DNA of 64,000 nucleotides from Enoplosus armatus (GCF_043641665.1 NC_092182.1:15701456-15765455), one strand, 5' to 3'; shown: positions 1 through 13,949, numbered from the stretch's first letter. The notes: generated by a model not told the origin, from the letters alone. Numbers and translations are program-made.

Positions 1-2474
1 CGGGCCTGAGTGGAATAGAGCCACAGTGGTGGACATATAAGTTTATGCTCCGTCTGCTCTGTTGTTGGAGGACGGCCAAATCTCTCATCTGCTGTCTGCA
101 TATTGTCGTCTGTATTATAAATGGAGCTTTGAACTTCCCCCTAAAACACGCCACAGCTGGTCTTTACAAAACAATAACGGGACACAATGACATTTCAAGT
201 TTTTAACTGCTTCTCACTTCACCACCACACCCATCAGAGTTTTCACTGACGCTGTGGATAATCAGAGACTATATGTTTTTAATATAAACGGTCCTGTCAT
301 GTACAGTGGTTGTATCAACTTCAGTCACAATTTATTTTCATGTAACAGCAACACAAATCATTCTAATGCTTAATGCTGTCACACTTCAGTGCTCTAATAT
401 TTTCTTTCTGCTTTTTCTCATCCTTTTGTCCTGACATATGAGGCCAAATTCAAAATGCTTCACTGTCCTTTGACATAATCTACGATTATTATTCTTAAAC
501 AAGACCAAACTCTTCTAAATTGTCTATCAGTGTTTGTGGCTTCTGCACTGTTAAACACTATGCATGTTATAACTTCTCTCTCCCTTTGTGGCCTGTTCAG
601 ACATGAAGTTCATTTGACATTAACAGCCCGAACATCAGGCTGCTTCCTCTTGTTGACAGGAAGCCTGGCGAGCTCCTCTGCTCTTCCTGAAGCAGCTTCC
701 AGGAAAAAATTAAAATTAAAATTAATCTCATCATAAAACTCACTCATCCAATTTTCTATTGCTGAAAATGTAAAAAGGACCAGATTTGATCTAAAAAGTT
801 CTGCTGTTCTTGATGAGGTGAGACGTGAAAATGCCCTCAGCAACTCAATTACCCCATTTTTATTTATGTTGACAAGATGATTATAAATACATACTGTGTT
901 TTACATTATTATATAAAATCTGCAATGTGCTTAAAAATATCTGTTTATTTCATTATTCTGTTTGCAACACTATGTAGATATATATTGAATTCCATCAAGC
1001 TCAAAGAACATTTAATCAAAAATGACCTTTTAACAGTAGATGTGGGGCAATGTTCAATAAAAAGTCACCTCAAATTGAATACATTTAGAACATGTGAGCC
1101 ATTCTCCTGTACAAACACTTCAACTTTACAGAATTACATGATCAAAAGGTCAGAAGCATCTGGCTTCATCACAAAGTGTTATTTCCAATGAGTCACAGTG
1201 CAGTCTGAGAATCTCTGAGAGGGCCTGGAACAAAAGACGACCAAGCCTCGCGGCCACAGTCTGGACCCACAATCAAACAACTTATCAAAGGATAGGGGAT
1301 ACAAGTCAGTATCATGTTGTAGTTCAACTGAATGCTACATATCTTCCTTAAAAATAACGTTTGTGACCAGGAGGGCGTTTTTGTCACATTTTAGAATCAT
1401 GTTCAACACACAATAATACACAAAATTCATACACAGTTAAGTCTCTTATAATAACGCAGGCTACTGAATGATGGAGCCCAAAAATAGACGCCTCTGACTG
1501 CAGATATACATGAGGGCATGGGAATGTAGTGCAGCCAGAGGAAGTTCAGCCAAGTGAACCTGATAAGAAGGTAGAATGAATCCAAGTCTGATTGCGATCC
1601 CCTTCAGGGAACACAATCACACTGGTCATTCTACACAGACCACTGCATGTGGAGTGTGATCATAATACGAGTTTTCAATCTTGCCCTTTAAGACAATGGA
1701 GCTTTTTTGGAGACAGGAAGCTGAGATCAGTAGGCAAACCTCGATAAGTCCTCCTCCCTGCAGTTTGCCACAAGAAACACTGCTGAGGCACGCTCCTGCC
1801 TCAGCTTCATTATCTGGCCAGAGTCCCAACAGTGGAAACATTTTTACAACCTGCTGTGGCTACGGGCCTGTTTCTTCAAAGGCAACTCTTTTCCTTTGGA
1901 GGGCTTCAAAGAGAGCTTTAGGAGACACAGATGGAGGATCTGTGTGGTCTTTTTAGATCATATTTTCATCTTAATTGTCTTTTAGTGTAACTTAGCTTTC
2001 ATTTTGTAGATAATCTGGAAACTTTTCACTCAGACCTCGGCCCTGTTTACACTTGGCATAACAGCTCTATGTACAGGATTGAGGACGCATTGAGATCTGG
2101 TCGCTCCACATTTGGAGGTGGTCTGGGCCGCATATGGCCACAATATATCATGAAGTGTTCTATGAGTCAGATTGTAGTCACAATAGCATTACATAGTCCT
2201 TAAAATAATTTCAAAACAAAGGAAACAATATTCTTTGAAACTAAATCCAGGAACCATCTTTTATGTTTCAAACAACCACTGCATTTACATAAGTCAATCA
2301 ATTTCCTCTTCACCCATCCAGTATTAACACGGCTTCTTTTACGTCATACCTGCAGCACAGAGCCAATGGTGATACCGACAATGACATCACAACATCAATG
2401 GATGGAAGCTCACAGCTGTAAATGGAGTGCAAGGTCACCAGAGTGCTTCTGCAGTTTATCTGTCTGTATGTGAT

Positions 2475-2478
<4 letters not shown>

Positions 2479-2506
<28 letters not shown>
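2479..2506. repeat. (TG)14 microsatellite
   Basis: Perfect dinucleotide run, plainly visible. Confidence 0.95.
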
Positions 2507-2507
<1 letters not shown>

Positions 2508-2724
2508 TCCATAAGGAGGAACACAGAAAGCGATACAGACTGCTGACTGGTCTGCCTAATCATTTTGGATAAGCATGAAGTGATGCACCATGCAGCTACT
2601 TTTGTAAGTGATGTTGCAACTGACATCAATCAATAATTGGATGCCTGTGCTTTATAAAAAGTATTGGACCTCTCAGAATCAGTAGCTTTGGCTTCCAGAT
2701 TTGAAAATAAACCTTTTGGGCTTT

Positions 2725-3090
2725 ATTTAAAGGGTAACTTCACTGACTTTACAGGTCTTGGGGAGTGCTACTGCATATGTGGAAAAAAAGTTGTTTAAAG
2801 GCTTTTGTGGCTCCACGGGGAGCTGTGTGAAGTCTGGTAAATTGCATAAAGCGATGTCACTTGAGTCAGCGTCGGCTGGTGCTGAAGACTACAAGTTAGA
2901 AAATGAAATAAATACGGAAGAGTTAGAAAGAAGTGGGTTTACCAGACTTCTGTAGCCTGCTCCTAATCTCTGCTTGAGGCCAGCGGCTCGAGGCTACATT
3001 AGCATACTACTAGCATAACACACCAAAATCTCAGCTTTAACTGTCGGCAGTTGAGTTATATAGGCTCCAGGTTTTGACAAGGAAGAAGAA
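2725..3090. repeat. Possible fish interspersed repeat fragment
   Basis: The stretch has the look of a mid-repetitive teleost element: a small open frame, then TAGCATACTACTAGCATAAC and related words. No second copy exists in this window, so the call rests on recollection of similar sequences. Confidence 0.3.
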
Positions 3091-5089
3091 TGCGTGGAAT
3101 AAAAAAAGACGATATCTTTGATTCTGCTGCATCAGTTTTTATATATTTTTTCAAAAACTGTCCATCTTGATTCTGACAGTGTTATCGGTAAACAATGTTA
3201 AATTGGTGGAGTACATTAATGTTGTCTAAAGTTAAGAGGAGTTCAGACTCTAAACCACCAAAGACCATTCTAATATTTTCTGTGAATCCTGTTTTGAGGT
3301 AGGTTTACTTTAATCATAAATGGTGCTGGTGAAGAGCGCTTTAGCTACATCTATAGGAACATGTTTGTTGTATGGCCCTTTTTACAAAGAGACAACAGTT
3401 CTGTCATGTAAAATGTGCCCTTTGTCTGATCGGGAGTGTCATCTGCTACCTGATCACTATTGATCACCACTCTCTTTGGACTGCAATGAAGAAACAGATG
3501 GCTGAGACCTCCAACTGCTCCGTCCAGCCCACTGCAATTATGTGCCTACCACCCAAGAGAATTAACAGAATACCAGCCTTACACACTGCCCAAAGACATT
3601 CAAAATCTATATTAAAGATTTATATTTTATATTCACGATTGTAAACTGTATGTTTTGAGGGATGACTTCTGGTGCAGGGTGGAGGAGGAGCTGGAGAGGG
3701 ACTTCTCAGCAGAGTGCCGAGTTCGACACACAGACTAAAAGCAGCCTGTTCCTTTTGAAAGGCTTCCATTGACGTGTAAAACAGCAAACAGATTCTCAAT
3801 GTGATTGTCTTTCAAATGAGAAGATAACAGCACTCCACCTGACTGAAAATGACCTGGGGCAGAAGGACTGAGTCAATAAAATGCTCCTCCTGCAAATGGG
3901 CACTGACATGCTGCAGCCTGCAGAGACACTCGAACAGCAGCAGAACTGCAGTTATAAAGAAATGAATGATCATCAAAGTGATGCATCTGATGGTCCCAAC
4001 GGAAGACCACGAATTATGTCTGCTGGTGCCTCTTAATTAATTCCCAAGATTGTATTACAGATACGTTTCTTATTAAGTATTTATATGTTTTTTTGTGAGA
4101 GGATTGTGCAGATTTCAAAATGATGGAAGGAATGATGCACTGATAAAATAGAGGTCTTGTCAATTCAAGTCTTGTATAAGTGCACTTCTATTGATGGCTA
4201 TTGGAATATTTTCTGTACAAAATGGTAAAGAACACTGATTTCTTGTATAGTGCAATATGACTTCTGCTTAACTACTGGTATGCAGTATGGAATTGGGACA
4301 CTTTTATCTCTGCAAATCTGTCATTCACGGGGATCAATTCGACAACGCACAACACTGAACATAAACTGTGTGCCCTCTGTTGCTACATCCCGGCTTGCAG
4401 CATTGATTAAATGTCTTAGTAATCAAAGGTCACACTCGTTGGTCACGTGGTGTAATGCAGTATGGAATGATGTAACTCTTCCATGTATTGGTCTCTGGAG
4501 CAAGTTATTGATATCTGCAGGTCAATTTGATGGCCAATTCTTGTCATCTGTGTGTTCGTGTCAATCTGTAAGATTATCTGATGTTGGACCCAAACAAATA
4601 AGACTGAGACACATGAGACTTACATACAGCTGACAAGGCGTTGAACACTTGATAGGGCAAATTAAAGCTGCATCTACCCAGATGCAGCAGAGGAAATATT
4701 GCTTACTATAAGGCAATATACTACTTATCTAAATTATTAATGATAATAACAATAATAACGCCAACAAGACTTTTAAATCATTCTCATGTACAGGTCAAGC
4801 AATACCACACAAATTCCAGACCAAGCAGGATACATGAGACAAGAGACAGCATAGAAGAATACAAGACCTAGAGGAGGTGCAATTCGACATTTTCTGGGTG
4901 ACAGATGGAGTGATTTTATTGCTTTTTCAGCCTAATATCTGCACAAGCCTTGACATGACACACAAGCATGGTGAGACTGTGTGGAGTGTGAAGGGCTAAT
5001 GGAGAAAGTGGAACAGGCTGATTTCTTCATAGTTTAATATAGTCTCCATCAAAAAGGTGACTTTTCCTGAGTACAGAATCTACAACATT

Positions 5090-5390
5090 TTTAGCCATGC
5101 TAGCGGGATGGCAATGTCGGCCTGCCGGTCGATCCACCACTTTGGTCCAGATTGAAATATCTCAACAATTATTTAATGGATTGCCAGGACATTTGGTACA
5201 TATGTTCATGGTGACCAGATGATAAATTCTAGTGACTTTGGTGATCTGCTTCTTCTTCACCAGCACGTTGACATTTATGGTTTTGAGTGAAATGTCTCAA
5301 CAACTACTGGATTTGTTGCCATGACATTTGGGACAGGTATTCATGTCACCCTCATTATGAATTGTAGCCACTTTGGTGATCCCTTACAGA
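5090..5390 (+). repeat. Interspersed repeat, copy 1 (TGGTCCAGA... CTCAACAAC family)
   Basis: Shares the words TTTGGTCCAGAtTGAAAT, TCTCAACAA, GGATTGCCA, CATTTGG and ACTTTGGTGATC with the copy at 22265-22640. Each copy repeats the CTCAACAAC...ATTTGG module twice. This is a very common teleost repeat; its class is not clear from these fragments. Confidence 0.75.
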
Positions 5391-7500
5391 CTGGAGGCCT
5401 GCACACTTTGCAGTTGCATGAGTCCAATGCAGGGCTTCCTTTGGCGATAAACATGGAATATAATATAGCCGCTTAACTGCTGGCCTAAATATGACTGAGC
5501 CTTCAGTGCCTGAGTGACTCAGCACTCAGCAGACTGTTGCCAATTGGTGCAAGTTCCTGTGTCATTCTTTACAAAGGAAATTCAGGCAAAGCCATGAATT
5601 TTCTAGTAAAGCATAAAATTAGCATAAAATCCACAACAAATACTAATTAGGAACTATTAATAACCCTGAAGCCACAGTCTGTGGATGTACACAAACTGTT
5701 CCTTTATGAGCACATTCATGTGGCTTTTAAGACCAGTAAAAAGTGACTTTATTTCTATTTCCATTACAGAACCTGGACATGTGTATGTTGTTAGTCAGTG
5801 CCTCATGCGCACTGCATACATAAGGCAGAAGGGCATATAGTCTGCAGACAGACAGACTGTCTTGCTGTGCTTCACAGAGCCGAGGACACAATCTATGGGC
5901 GTTACGCCACCTGTGACATTATTACTACATACAGTGGCCGAAGCTGGGAGGTTTTGTGTATATGTATGAGGTAATGGTTTCTCTGTGTGTGTGTGTTGGT
6001 AGAGAAAGGGGGGAAAGGACGAAAGACATGACCGAATGTCTTTAGAATTTAGAGATAATGGGTAAATGTTTAAACTCATGACTTCAGGAACAGCCTAGAA
6101 ACGGACATTTAATGTCACTAATGAGAAACCTGCAGCCCATCATCTCCTGCTAGCATTGGTGATTTAATGAGAGAATAATGAAACAGGAGGACAAAGACCT
6201 CTAATAAGTTCCACATGGTGCTTCCTCTGAGTCCAAGACATGGCAAATACTGGGACTAACAATGGCTGAGAGAGAGATACATGGAAAGATGGAAAACCAT
6301 ATCATTGACTCTTAAAGTTATTGCTGTTTCATGTTGGTTCCTCGTACAGATTTTGATGGAGAAAAAGTTTTGTTGATAAAAAATGAATCTTCTACTATTC
6401 AAACTGGAAAGTAAATAGATAAATAAGCTCCTTTCAGCTATATGAGAGTCTGCATACTTACTATCTTACCGTATACTAAAATCAAGACATAATCATTTCC
6501 ATCTGCTTTCAGGTTTATTTAACATTCCACTGAATCTACCAGATGAGGCACATGTTCAACACCACAGCAGAACAAAATGAACTATCACCGCACACAGCTG
6601 AGGTATCATAACCAATACAATGTCAATATCTAAAGCTCTTTTACAATGCTATTAAAAAGACGTACATTTAGAACATGCCTCACAAAGCCAGCTTTATTAT
6701 CTTTTTCTGCATAAAAAATAGACAAACCCGCCGCAGAAGTATTACGTTCTCATCTTAAACCTTGAATATACTTGATCACTACTAAAATCACCTTCAGATA
6801 TTTGTGATGGTTGTAAAAATAACTTCTGTGGTACATTTTAAGACATCCATTAAGTGTGGCCTGAATAACTGATTGTTTGCTTGTCTTTGCCCACTTTACT
6901 TGCTATGCAGTTCACAGTTAACAGTGGCAGATTCACCCCTCGAAAAACAAGAAAACTTCTCATATCGAGCAGGTAATCGGTGATTTTGCTGGCTGTTGCT
7001 AGCAATTTATATCACGTGTGCCTACCTAGCAAATGAAGCTAACTTTAGCTCCATGAGTTGTCTTTTTAATGTTTCAAACTGACTTTAAAAAGGGATCTTA
7101 AATATGTAGTCGATGGCAACATGCCAAAAGACTGAGACTAAAGCTGCATGGCCGAGGCAAAAAGTCAGCGTCTTCACCAGCTTCCTGATTTCTACCATAG
7201 ATAGTAAGCTAGTTAGTCGGACATGCTAACGTCTTACGTCTTCACTGCCTTGCTCAAGGACCCTTCAGAAAAGAGAATGCGGCCTCAGTGTCGACACCAA
7301 GGCTTGAACACTGAGTCAGCTAGTTGAAGGGTGGTCTTTCTAACCAAAAAGCCATCCTGTTAATGTGTTTCTCATGAAAGAGTTTGGCCTGTGGCTTAAA
7401 TATGTATGAGATGAGGAGATATGGTTGAGGATGATTTGAAAGAGCTGCTAACTACCAAACGTCTCTGGCTTTTTAATTTTGCTAAATGGGGAGCAGTATA

Positions 7501-7546
7501 ATTTCCCCCCAGGGATCAATAAAGTATTTCTGATTCTGATTCTGAT
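7501..7546 (+). repeat. Retroelement 3' tail with (TGATTC)n end
   Basis: TTTCCCCCCAGGGATCAATA followed by AAGTATTTC and a short TGATTC tandem. Similar tails occur at 14785, 31103 and, reversed, 48443. The pattern fits the 3' end of a fish non-LTR element or a SINE using its tail. Confidence 0.6.
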
Positions 7547-8555
7547 GCGTGCTGAGTTTATGAGCTATACCACATATGCTGCTAAATAAATTATCTGAAT
7601 AGCTATCTGGGGGCTTTTATTGAAATGATCTCCTGTAGACTGTGTTTAACTGTTTGCTCACTCATCCGCTCTAACCTGTCTGATGTCAGTCTATGTCTGA
7701 TGTTACATAAATTAACAACCTTTGTATGGACATAATGTTGTTGTTGATGACACAAATGGGAAGGTAATGATCTGTAGGGAACTAAAAAAACGCAGTGGTG
7801 GAACAATGCGACGTAAAACAACAGGTGACTTAGAAACATAAGGTCAACCCCACAATAACAGCAACAACAAAAAAACCTGGAAAACAACAGAAGGCACAAG
7901 CCGTCTATATTGATCACAGATTACTCATTATCCCGTGAGCACTATTCATGTCTGGGGCTTGAGTTACAAACTGCACAATGCAGCTCCATGCCGGAGCTCC
8001 CAGAGGAGTAGTGAGGGCCGAGGATCATGTTCACAGATTTAACCACATGTGAGGTAAATCCCCCCCTTTGTTGTTCCCTTTCTCTCTTTAACCTAGTCCC
8101 TGTTATTTGTGTGACAGATGTGTGACCCTCAATTATATAAGTGCTCAAATCACAAATCAAGAAGCTGTAGGTTTTGCTTTCTTCTTGTAAAACAGCATAC
8201 AACCACCCTGGATCGAATGAGTACACAGCAAACATCCTTGAGATGAAATGAGCCAAGATACTGAGCAGGCTTTTTTGCTGAGCAAGTTGTGAATGAAAAG
8301 TTATTAGAAACAGAGGCTAGAGCAGACGAACACCTCCTGCCTCCTCCGGGTGCTCTACAGGCGATAAAACACGTAGTGCTCTCTGGGAAATCTGGCTTCA
8401 ATACATTGCTTCCTGTGAAGGCAGGAAATAGCTGTCATTTCTGCAGGCAATTAATAAAGAAGCAGTGTGAGCATTGACCTTGGAGTGGCTTCCTTGAGAT
8501 CAGGAGTCTTGCCTCCAACACTGCTAATTCAATTAGGGACCGAAAAGGGCAAGCT

Positions 8556-8575
8556 GGGGGGGGGGGGGGGGGGGG
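8556..8575. repeat. Poly-G run of 20
   Basis: Twenty consecutive G in the sequence as given. Homopolymer length is assembly-sensitive. It could form a G-quadruplex. Confidence 0.85.
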
Positions 8576-11500
8576 CACCAACGGAGCGTAAAGGGCACCA
8601 CGTTAAGACCAGGGTGTGGAGGATGTGTGCACAGACATGGAAGAGGGAGTATTTCCATGGCAGCCTAACAGACAAGTAAAGACAGCATACACTGGTACAG
8701 AGAGTTGGGCAAGCTGCTGGAGGGGTTGAGGATGGACCAATTTAATACCCAGCTGAAACACGTCCTCCTCTGTCCTGGCACCGGGCGATGTTTCTCTGTG
8801 TTTTACTTATGGATTAATGAGTGAGTAACACTCATTCATCTTTGTTGCTCTTGAAATATCCTTTAATGTCTTGTGAGTTTTTGTTTTCTGCAATAACAAG
8901 GCATGCACTGTCTATGATCTGAGATGAACTTAGGCCTACATACTGTACAGCTCCTTTCAGCTACGTACTATATCGCACAACTAGCAACAAAGAGTGCATT
9001 TAAAGCAGAATTCATTTCTCTTTTTTTTGGCCACGCTGAATGTATTTTAACCTGATGAAGTTGCTAATGTGTTAGCCAAAAATTGCTTCTGGAAATGGGG
9101 TTGATGAGAACAGCGAGTGGTAACAGGCAAAACAGGTAGTTACGGGCTGTACAACCAAAACAATGAACTGAAAGACACTAAAACGTAACGAAAAGCCGAG
9201 GGGAATCGCTGAGTCGGCCGATCATTCTCTGTGGGTTCTGTGGGCATTATTTGTTCATATAAAAATATTGATTAGTGTAGCTTTAATTAACTGGAAGCTT
9301 ACACTTCGTGTGTCATTGGACAGTCGTGTCTAATTTCAGTGAGAAATTGTGATCATGAGAATGTCTGTCATGCTGTATTTTGCAATTACTCTATATGAGC
9401 TGGACCGTTTCATGTGTTAAGAGTTTCAGTAAATCCTCTCAACACAATGACAAGCAAGGTGCCAACAGAAGAGAAAGCCTGCTCTAAAAAGCTCTAAAAG
9501 TGTGGCAATATCTGAGTAACAACAAGCGTTTCATGGATACATCTTGATGTCTACATATAGATTTTATGCAAACATTTATAGCCCTTTTAGAGATTTTCAT
9601 CTCTGTGAGCTTGCCAGACTTGCTACTCCTTTAATGGCCTGTGCCTTGGCCCCCCAACATAACATAAACACGAGGAGGAAAATGATACTAAAGAATCGCA
9701 GCGTTGAGCAGACAAGGACAGTCCCCCGCCTGTTTACATATTTCTGCCTCCACAGAGGATAGCAGCAGCGGGGGAAAGCCAAGGGAACTTCCTATTTTGG
9801 GAAACAGCTGCTTTAAAGCAACAATTTCTGGAGAAGGGGTTAGCATGGTGGGAGAAAGAGTCATAATTTATTTTAGTTAAAGAGTCGTTGAGTAAAACCG
9901 TTATGTATGGACAGAGTGGTACACAGCCACATGTAAAAGATATTTTCCAAAAGCCTTCAATCACAACAACCATCACACTAACATATTATTTCCTCTTCAG
10001 GGTTGTGATGATGCAGGTTACATTACGGTGACTGCCAAACATCTGGCAATGTTGTGATGTGGTTGGTGGTTAAAATGCACTCCACTTTGGATGAACACCG
10101 GGTGGGCCACCAGTACTACCAGTGAGATGTGTTGTTACTTGATATTAATGAACTGAGACTGATCTCATGAGGGGAGAGGTCTAAGTCATTTCAAAAGTAA
10201 GCTGAGCTCTTGATACTGCATGTCTGATCAGTGATATTTAACAGCTGCACGTCTGCAGTTGCTTCAAAAGCTGCCAAATAAAACCTTCTCTAATCTTAGA
10301 CAGATTAGAGAGATAAGATGTTGTTAGTAGCTGTGTTGCTTTTGTTTCTGCTTTCATTGCTGTGAGCTGATTTCTGCTATTTAAAAAAAAAAAATATATA
10401 TATACCCTTAATTTCATGTTAACGTCATGTGGTGAGATAATAACTAGAACACAAGTCAGATGCAGGGAACCTTTGGATCATGCGAAAAGATACGCATGTT
10501 GTGTCAAAATATTAAGTTCATCATCCAGAAAGCTGCAGAGAACCCAGACTTTTGGCCTTCGACTGGAATATGAATGCATGAGATGAGTTTGGAAAAGACT
10601 GGATTTTTGACTCCGGATACCAATATTGATTATTATTTAATCATTTAAAAATCTGAAAATTATATATCAGTCAATATAAACACTGTTGATAAGAATCCTG
10701 TAAATTTGGTGATTTAAGAATTGTGACAGGGATATGCAATGAGCAGTACATTTTACAGTTAAAAAGAACTTGTTAATGCTATTTGGTGGACAAACTATGT
10801 AAATTACTTGTTGGCCAACATATAAGCAGATACTGATATACCTGTGATGAGCTGATATCAATCGATAATATTGGCCTCGCATTTATGGGTCAGGCTCTAG
10901 TTTTTACTGTGCTGATTATCAAGATATTTACAGTAATACACATCGTGCATTTTGAGTGATCATATAAACTGTAATAACTGATTTGATCCTTAACTCTGTC
11001 TTATCGTCTTTTTTCTGTGTTTTCATAATGAAAGTGCAGTTATCTATATGGGTCTTACATTACATAGAAAAAGGGGAATATGTTTGAGAAAAGATCATTC
11101 ACTGAGCTGACTGGTTTTTCTAGAAGGTATCAGACAAATTTAAACTACTCATTAAGACTAAAGATTATAATGTTTTCTTTGGCAGACATTAGAGCATCTC
11201 CCACTCAGATGGCTGAAGGTTTGGCAGCCAACCATCTTTCTCTCTCTCTCCCTCTCTGTGAGCGAGTAACAGTGTAACAGCACACGTGTGTTCCTCATTT
11301 ACTAAGATTTGTCCCTAACCCTCAAAACGCTGACCCTGAACCTTAGCCAGGCCTTCTTCCTCTGGTGGTGTCCTGTCTCTGCTCTGTCTCCTTTGCTGAA
11401 TAGAGCTGAGCTTAAAAGATGATGCTGCAACACTATAAGCTGAAAAAGCCTGGGTCTGGAAAATCTAATGTCTGCTCATCCCTCTGACTAAATGATTCAA

Positions 11501-12593
11501 CACTTGAATATAACCTCTGGCTGGGATGATGTCAGGTACTCTGTCTGTGTGACTGCAATCTTTTACTGAGTGCATCCAGCGTTCCATGCTGCTTGGGCAA
11601 TGTTGTGTTTCGGGCCAGCAAATTTTAGAAGACAGAAAAAAAGTGTATGTGCAAACACTTCGACTGACCAAGTTAAGTTTACAGACAACAACTGTGAGAA
11701 CACCGGGGTCTTTGTATGTTAGGAAAAGGGTATGTCTGGAACTTCAGAACTGCAGAGAAAGTCGCAGCTGCCTCTGTCATCACAGCAGCCTTTAATGCAG
11801 CTGCAGCATTTTTGCCTGTAACCAAAGCTGAAACCAGACCTACACTGTCTCAGAGCTCCCTGTCAGTGCACCCTCACGTCCCACAGGGCACAGTTACCGC
11901 ACTTGCTGACCCCCAGTGACCCCTGTCTGTCAGAGGTTCAATGCTCTGGCAAGGGCAGATCCAATATCTGATTCCCCTCCAGAGGTAAGAAATTGAGGGA
12001 AAAGCAGTAAGGGGGAGGTTCAATGATTTGACTGGATATCCTCACAGACTTGACCTAAAATGTGACCCAAAGAGTTGGCTTTTGAATCTGGCTGGTCGAC
12101 ATTTTGTGTTTGTGTTTTAAAGCTTGGCCAATACAGCATAAAGAACCTAGTATGACCTCAAACATTAGGGCGGATTTGATCCTAAAAGGACTCTTTCTTA
12201 AGAGAATAAGCTCCTGTCTTTTTGCTTTGAATTACAGTTGCCTTGAATTCACTAAATTTGTGCAAACACAGAAGCAGACATGGGTGTGTTTGTGCCTTAC
12301 CTGCCCTGAAATACCCTGAGGATTACACTGAGCTAGCTAAAGGCTTGGCTTATATGCAAGAGATTGACAGTTAGTGGCGGTCTCTTACTCTGAGAGCACT
12401 CATTCATGACTTAATGCTCTCCAGCCAGAGAGGAAGGACGTAAATCTACAAAGGACCAAACAGATTTATCCCCAAAGTAGACAGGCTTAAATTATAAATG
12501 TATATACAGTGAGAGTCTGTCAGGCTGTATAAAGTGCCTTACTCAGGTCCTATATGTGACTGACTGCCGTGGGTGCATAGAGCTGTTACTCAC

Positions 12594-13949
12594 TTCGAAG
12601 TGCTCGGGCTGGCTTGGCAGGAACATCACAAGGTACTGGACAGCCAGGTTCATATAAGCTGTGCGGTAATAGTTGATCTTCCGGTGACCCTGCACCAATT
12701 TATACAGCTCCAGGCACATCAGGCCGGCCACTGCGGCAGTGGTGGTAGCTATGGCTGGGATGATCCTTCCAGCAATGCGCTTACTCTGTGAGGGAGACAG
12801 AGGAAAATTCACTTTTAAAATGTACTGCAGGTATATCATTGTTTATTGACTTTCAGTAGAGACTTGTCCAGGGTGTACCCCGCCTCTCGCCCAATGTCAG
12901 CTGGGATTGGCTCCAGCCCCCCACGACCCTGCTAGGGATAAGCGGTCACAGAAAATGGATGGATGGACTTTCAGTAGAATCCTACTGTGATGATTATAAA
13001 GGGTACGGTCTAGACCTGCTCTATATGAAAAGTGCCATGAGATAACTTGTTATGATTTGGCGCTATATAAATTAAATTGAATTGAAATTTATATTCTTTA
13101 TATTTTTTATATTTAATAATATGAGCATATTGTGTTGTTTTAAAAAAAGTACTACTAATTACTAATGTTCTGGACTGGACTACAATTTTGAGGTGCTTGT
13201 ACTTAACTTGAGTATTTCTATTTTGTGCTACTTTATATTCCACTACATTCAGCGGTGGAAGAAGCATTCAGATCATGTACTAAGAAAAAGTAGCCATATC
13301 ATGATAAAATATTCCATTACAAGTCTTGCATTCAAAATCCTGCTAAGTAAATGTATTATCAGCAATGTACTTGTAGTGGAGTATTTTACATTGAGCTATT
13401 GGTAGTTTTACTTCTTCCACATCTGCAAATTGAAAAAATAACAAAATTAGTCATTGACATCTCTGTATGATTACACAAAGGTAACCCTCTTTTGTCTCCC
13501 CTCACTCAGCAGCACCCACCCCCCGTCCCCCATCTGTCTTGGCTGTGTATGTCTGCAGCAGCGGCTGGTACAAGGCCTGGCTCAGGTGTCACCTCCCAGG
13601 CGACAGGTAAAGTGCTGTGATTAGTTCTGCTCCGGGAACAATAGGTGAGGAGGCTGTTTCTGTGGCTTTAGGGCAGGTGTGTGCAGCACCAACTAAAAAC
13701 AGGACCCTGAGGGAGGGGGAGCGGCCTGCTGTATTTTCTTGCTCTTTCTAATCTATATCGCCTCTTACTTCAACTTCATCCCTTTGATTCTCCTCTCTAT
13801 TTTTTTACCCTTCACAGAGATTTGATTAGATGATAGTACATAGTGAAAATGTTAACCTCGTGCCGATCGGCTGCAGGGATGTCGTAGTTCTCGGCCCTCA
13901 GGTTAGAAGCAGCAACAATGTAGTCCATGTGGGAGTTACTGTCGTCATC
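12594..13949 (-). CDS. uba7: uba7 exons 20-21: last adenylation segment; ends at a splice donor
   Basis: Exons 13857-13949 and 12594-12785. Exon 20 encodes [20 protein letters not shown] followed by [11 protein letters not shown]. Exon 21 encodes [20 protein letters not shown], then [16 protein letters not shown], ending in PEHFE. Both are near the E1 consensus for the crossover region that leads into the ubiquitin-fold domain. Exon 21 ends at a GTGAGT donor (12593-12588). Reading through that donor adds 16 residues and a stop at 12543. No downstream exon with the WTxWDR motif or other UFD sequence could be recognised on the minus strand between 12590 and 1. Confidence 0.85.

Larger units (their letters stand above)
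1..12593. other. Noncoding region beyond the visible end of uba7
   Basis: No exon of a recognisable protein was found on either strand. Open frames here are short (up to 127 codons) and lack both homology I recognise and paired splice sites. The region contains a TG microsatellite, a 20-base G run, and fragments of interspersed repeats, listed separately. Missing 3' exons of uba7 should lie here if the last intron is not longer than 12 kb, but none was recognised. Confidence 0.6.

Noticed and set aside
3961..4020. RWD on the minus strand as a candidate uba7 UFD exon
   Set aside because: The surrounding residues (HQMHHFDDHSF) do not match the E1 C-terminal domain and no donor or acceptor fits.
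4250..4633. 127-codon open frame on the plus strand
   Set aside because: It does not start at an ATG, has no recognisable motif and no flanking splice signals.
11876..11895. Trp-Asp codons on the minus strand as a candidate uba7 UFD exon
   Set aside because: The frame (LWDVRVH) stops within a few codons and lacks UFD sequence and splice sites.
12301..12350. Minus-strand segment with a CAG|GTAAGG donor as the next uba7 exon
   Set aside because: The open part (LAQCNPQGISGQ) is only 12 codons and unlike the E1 C-terminus.
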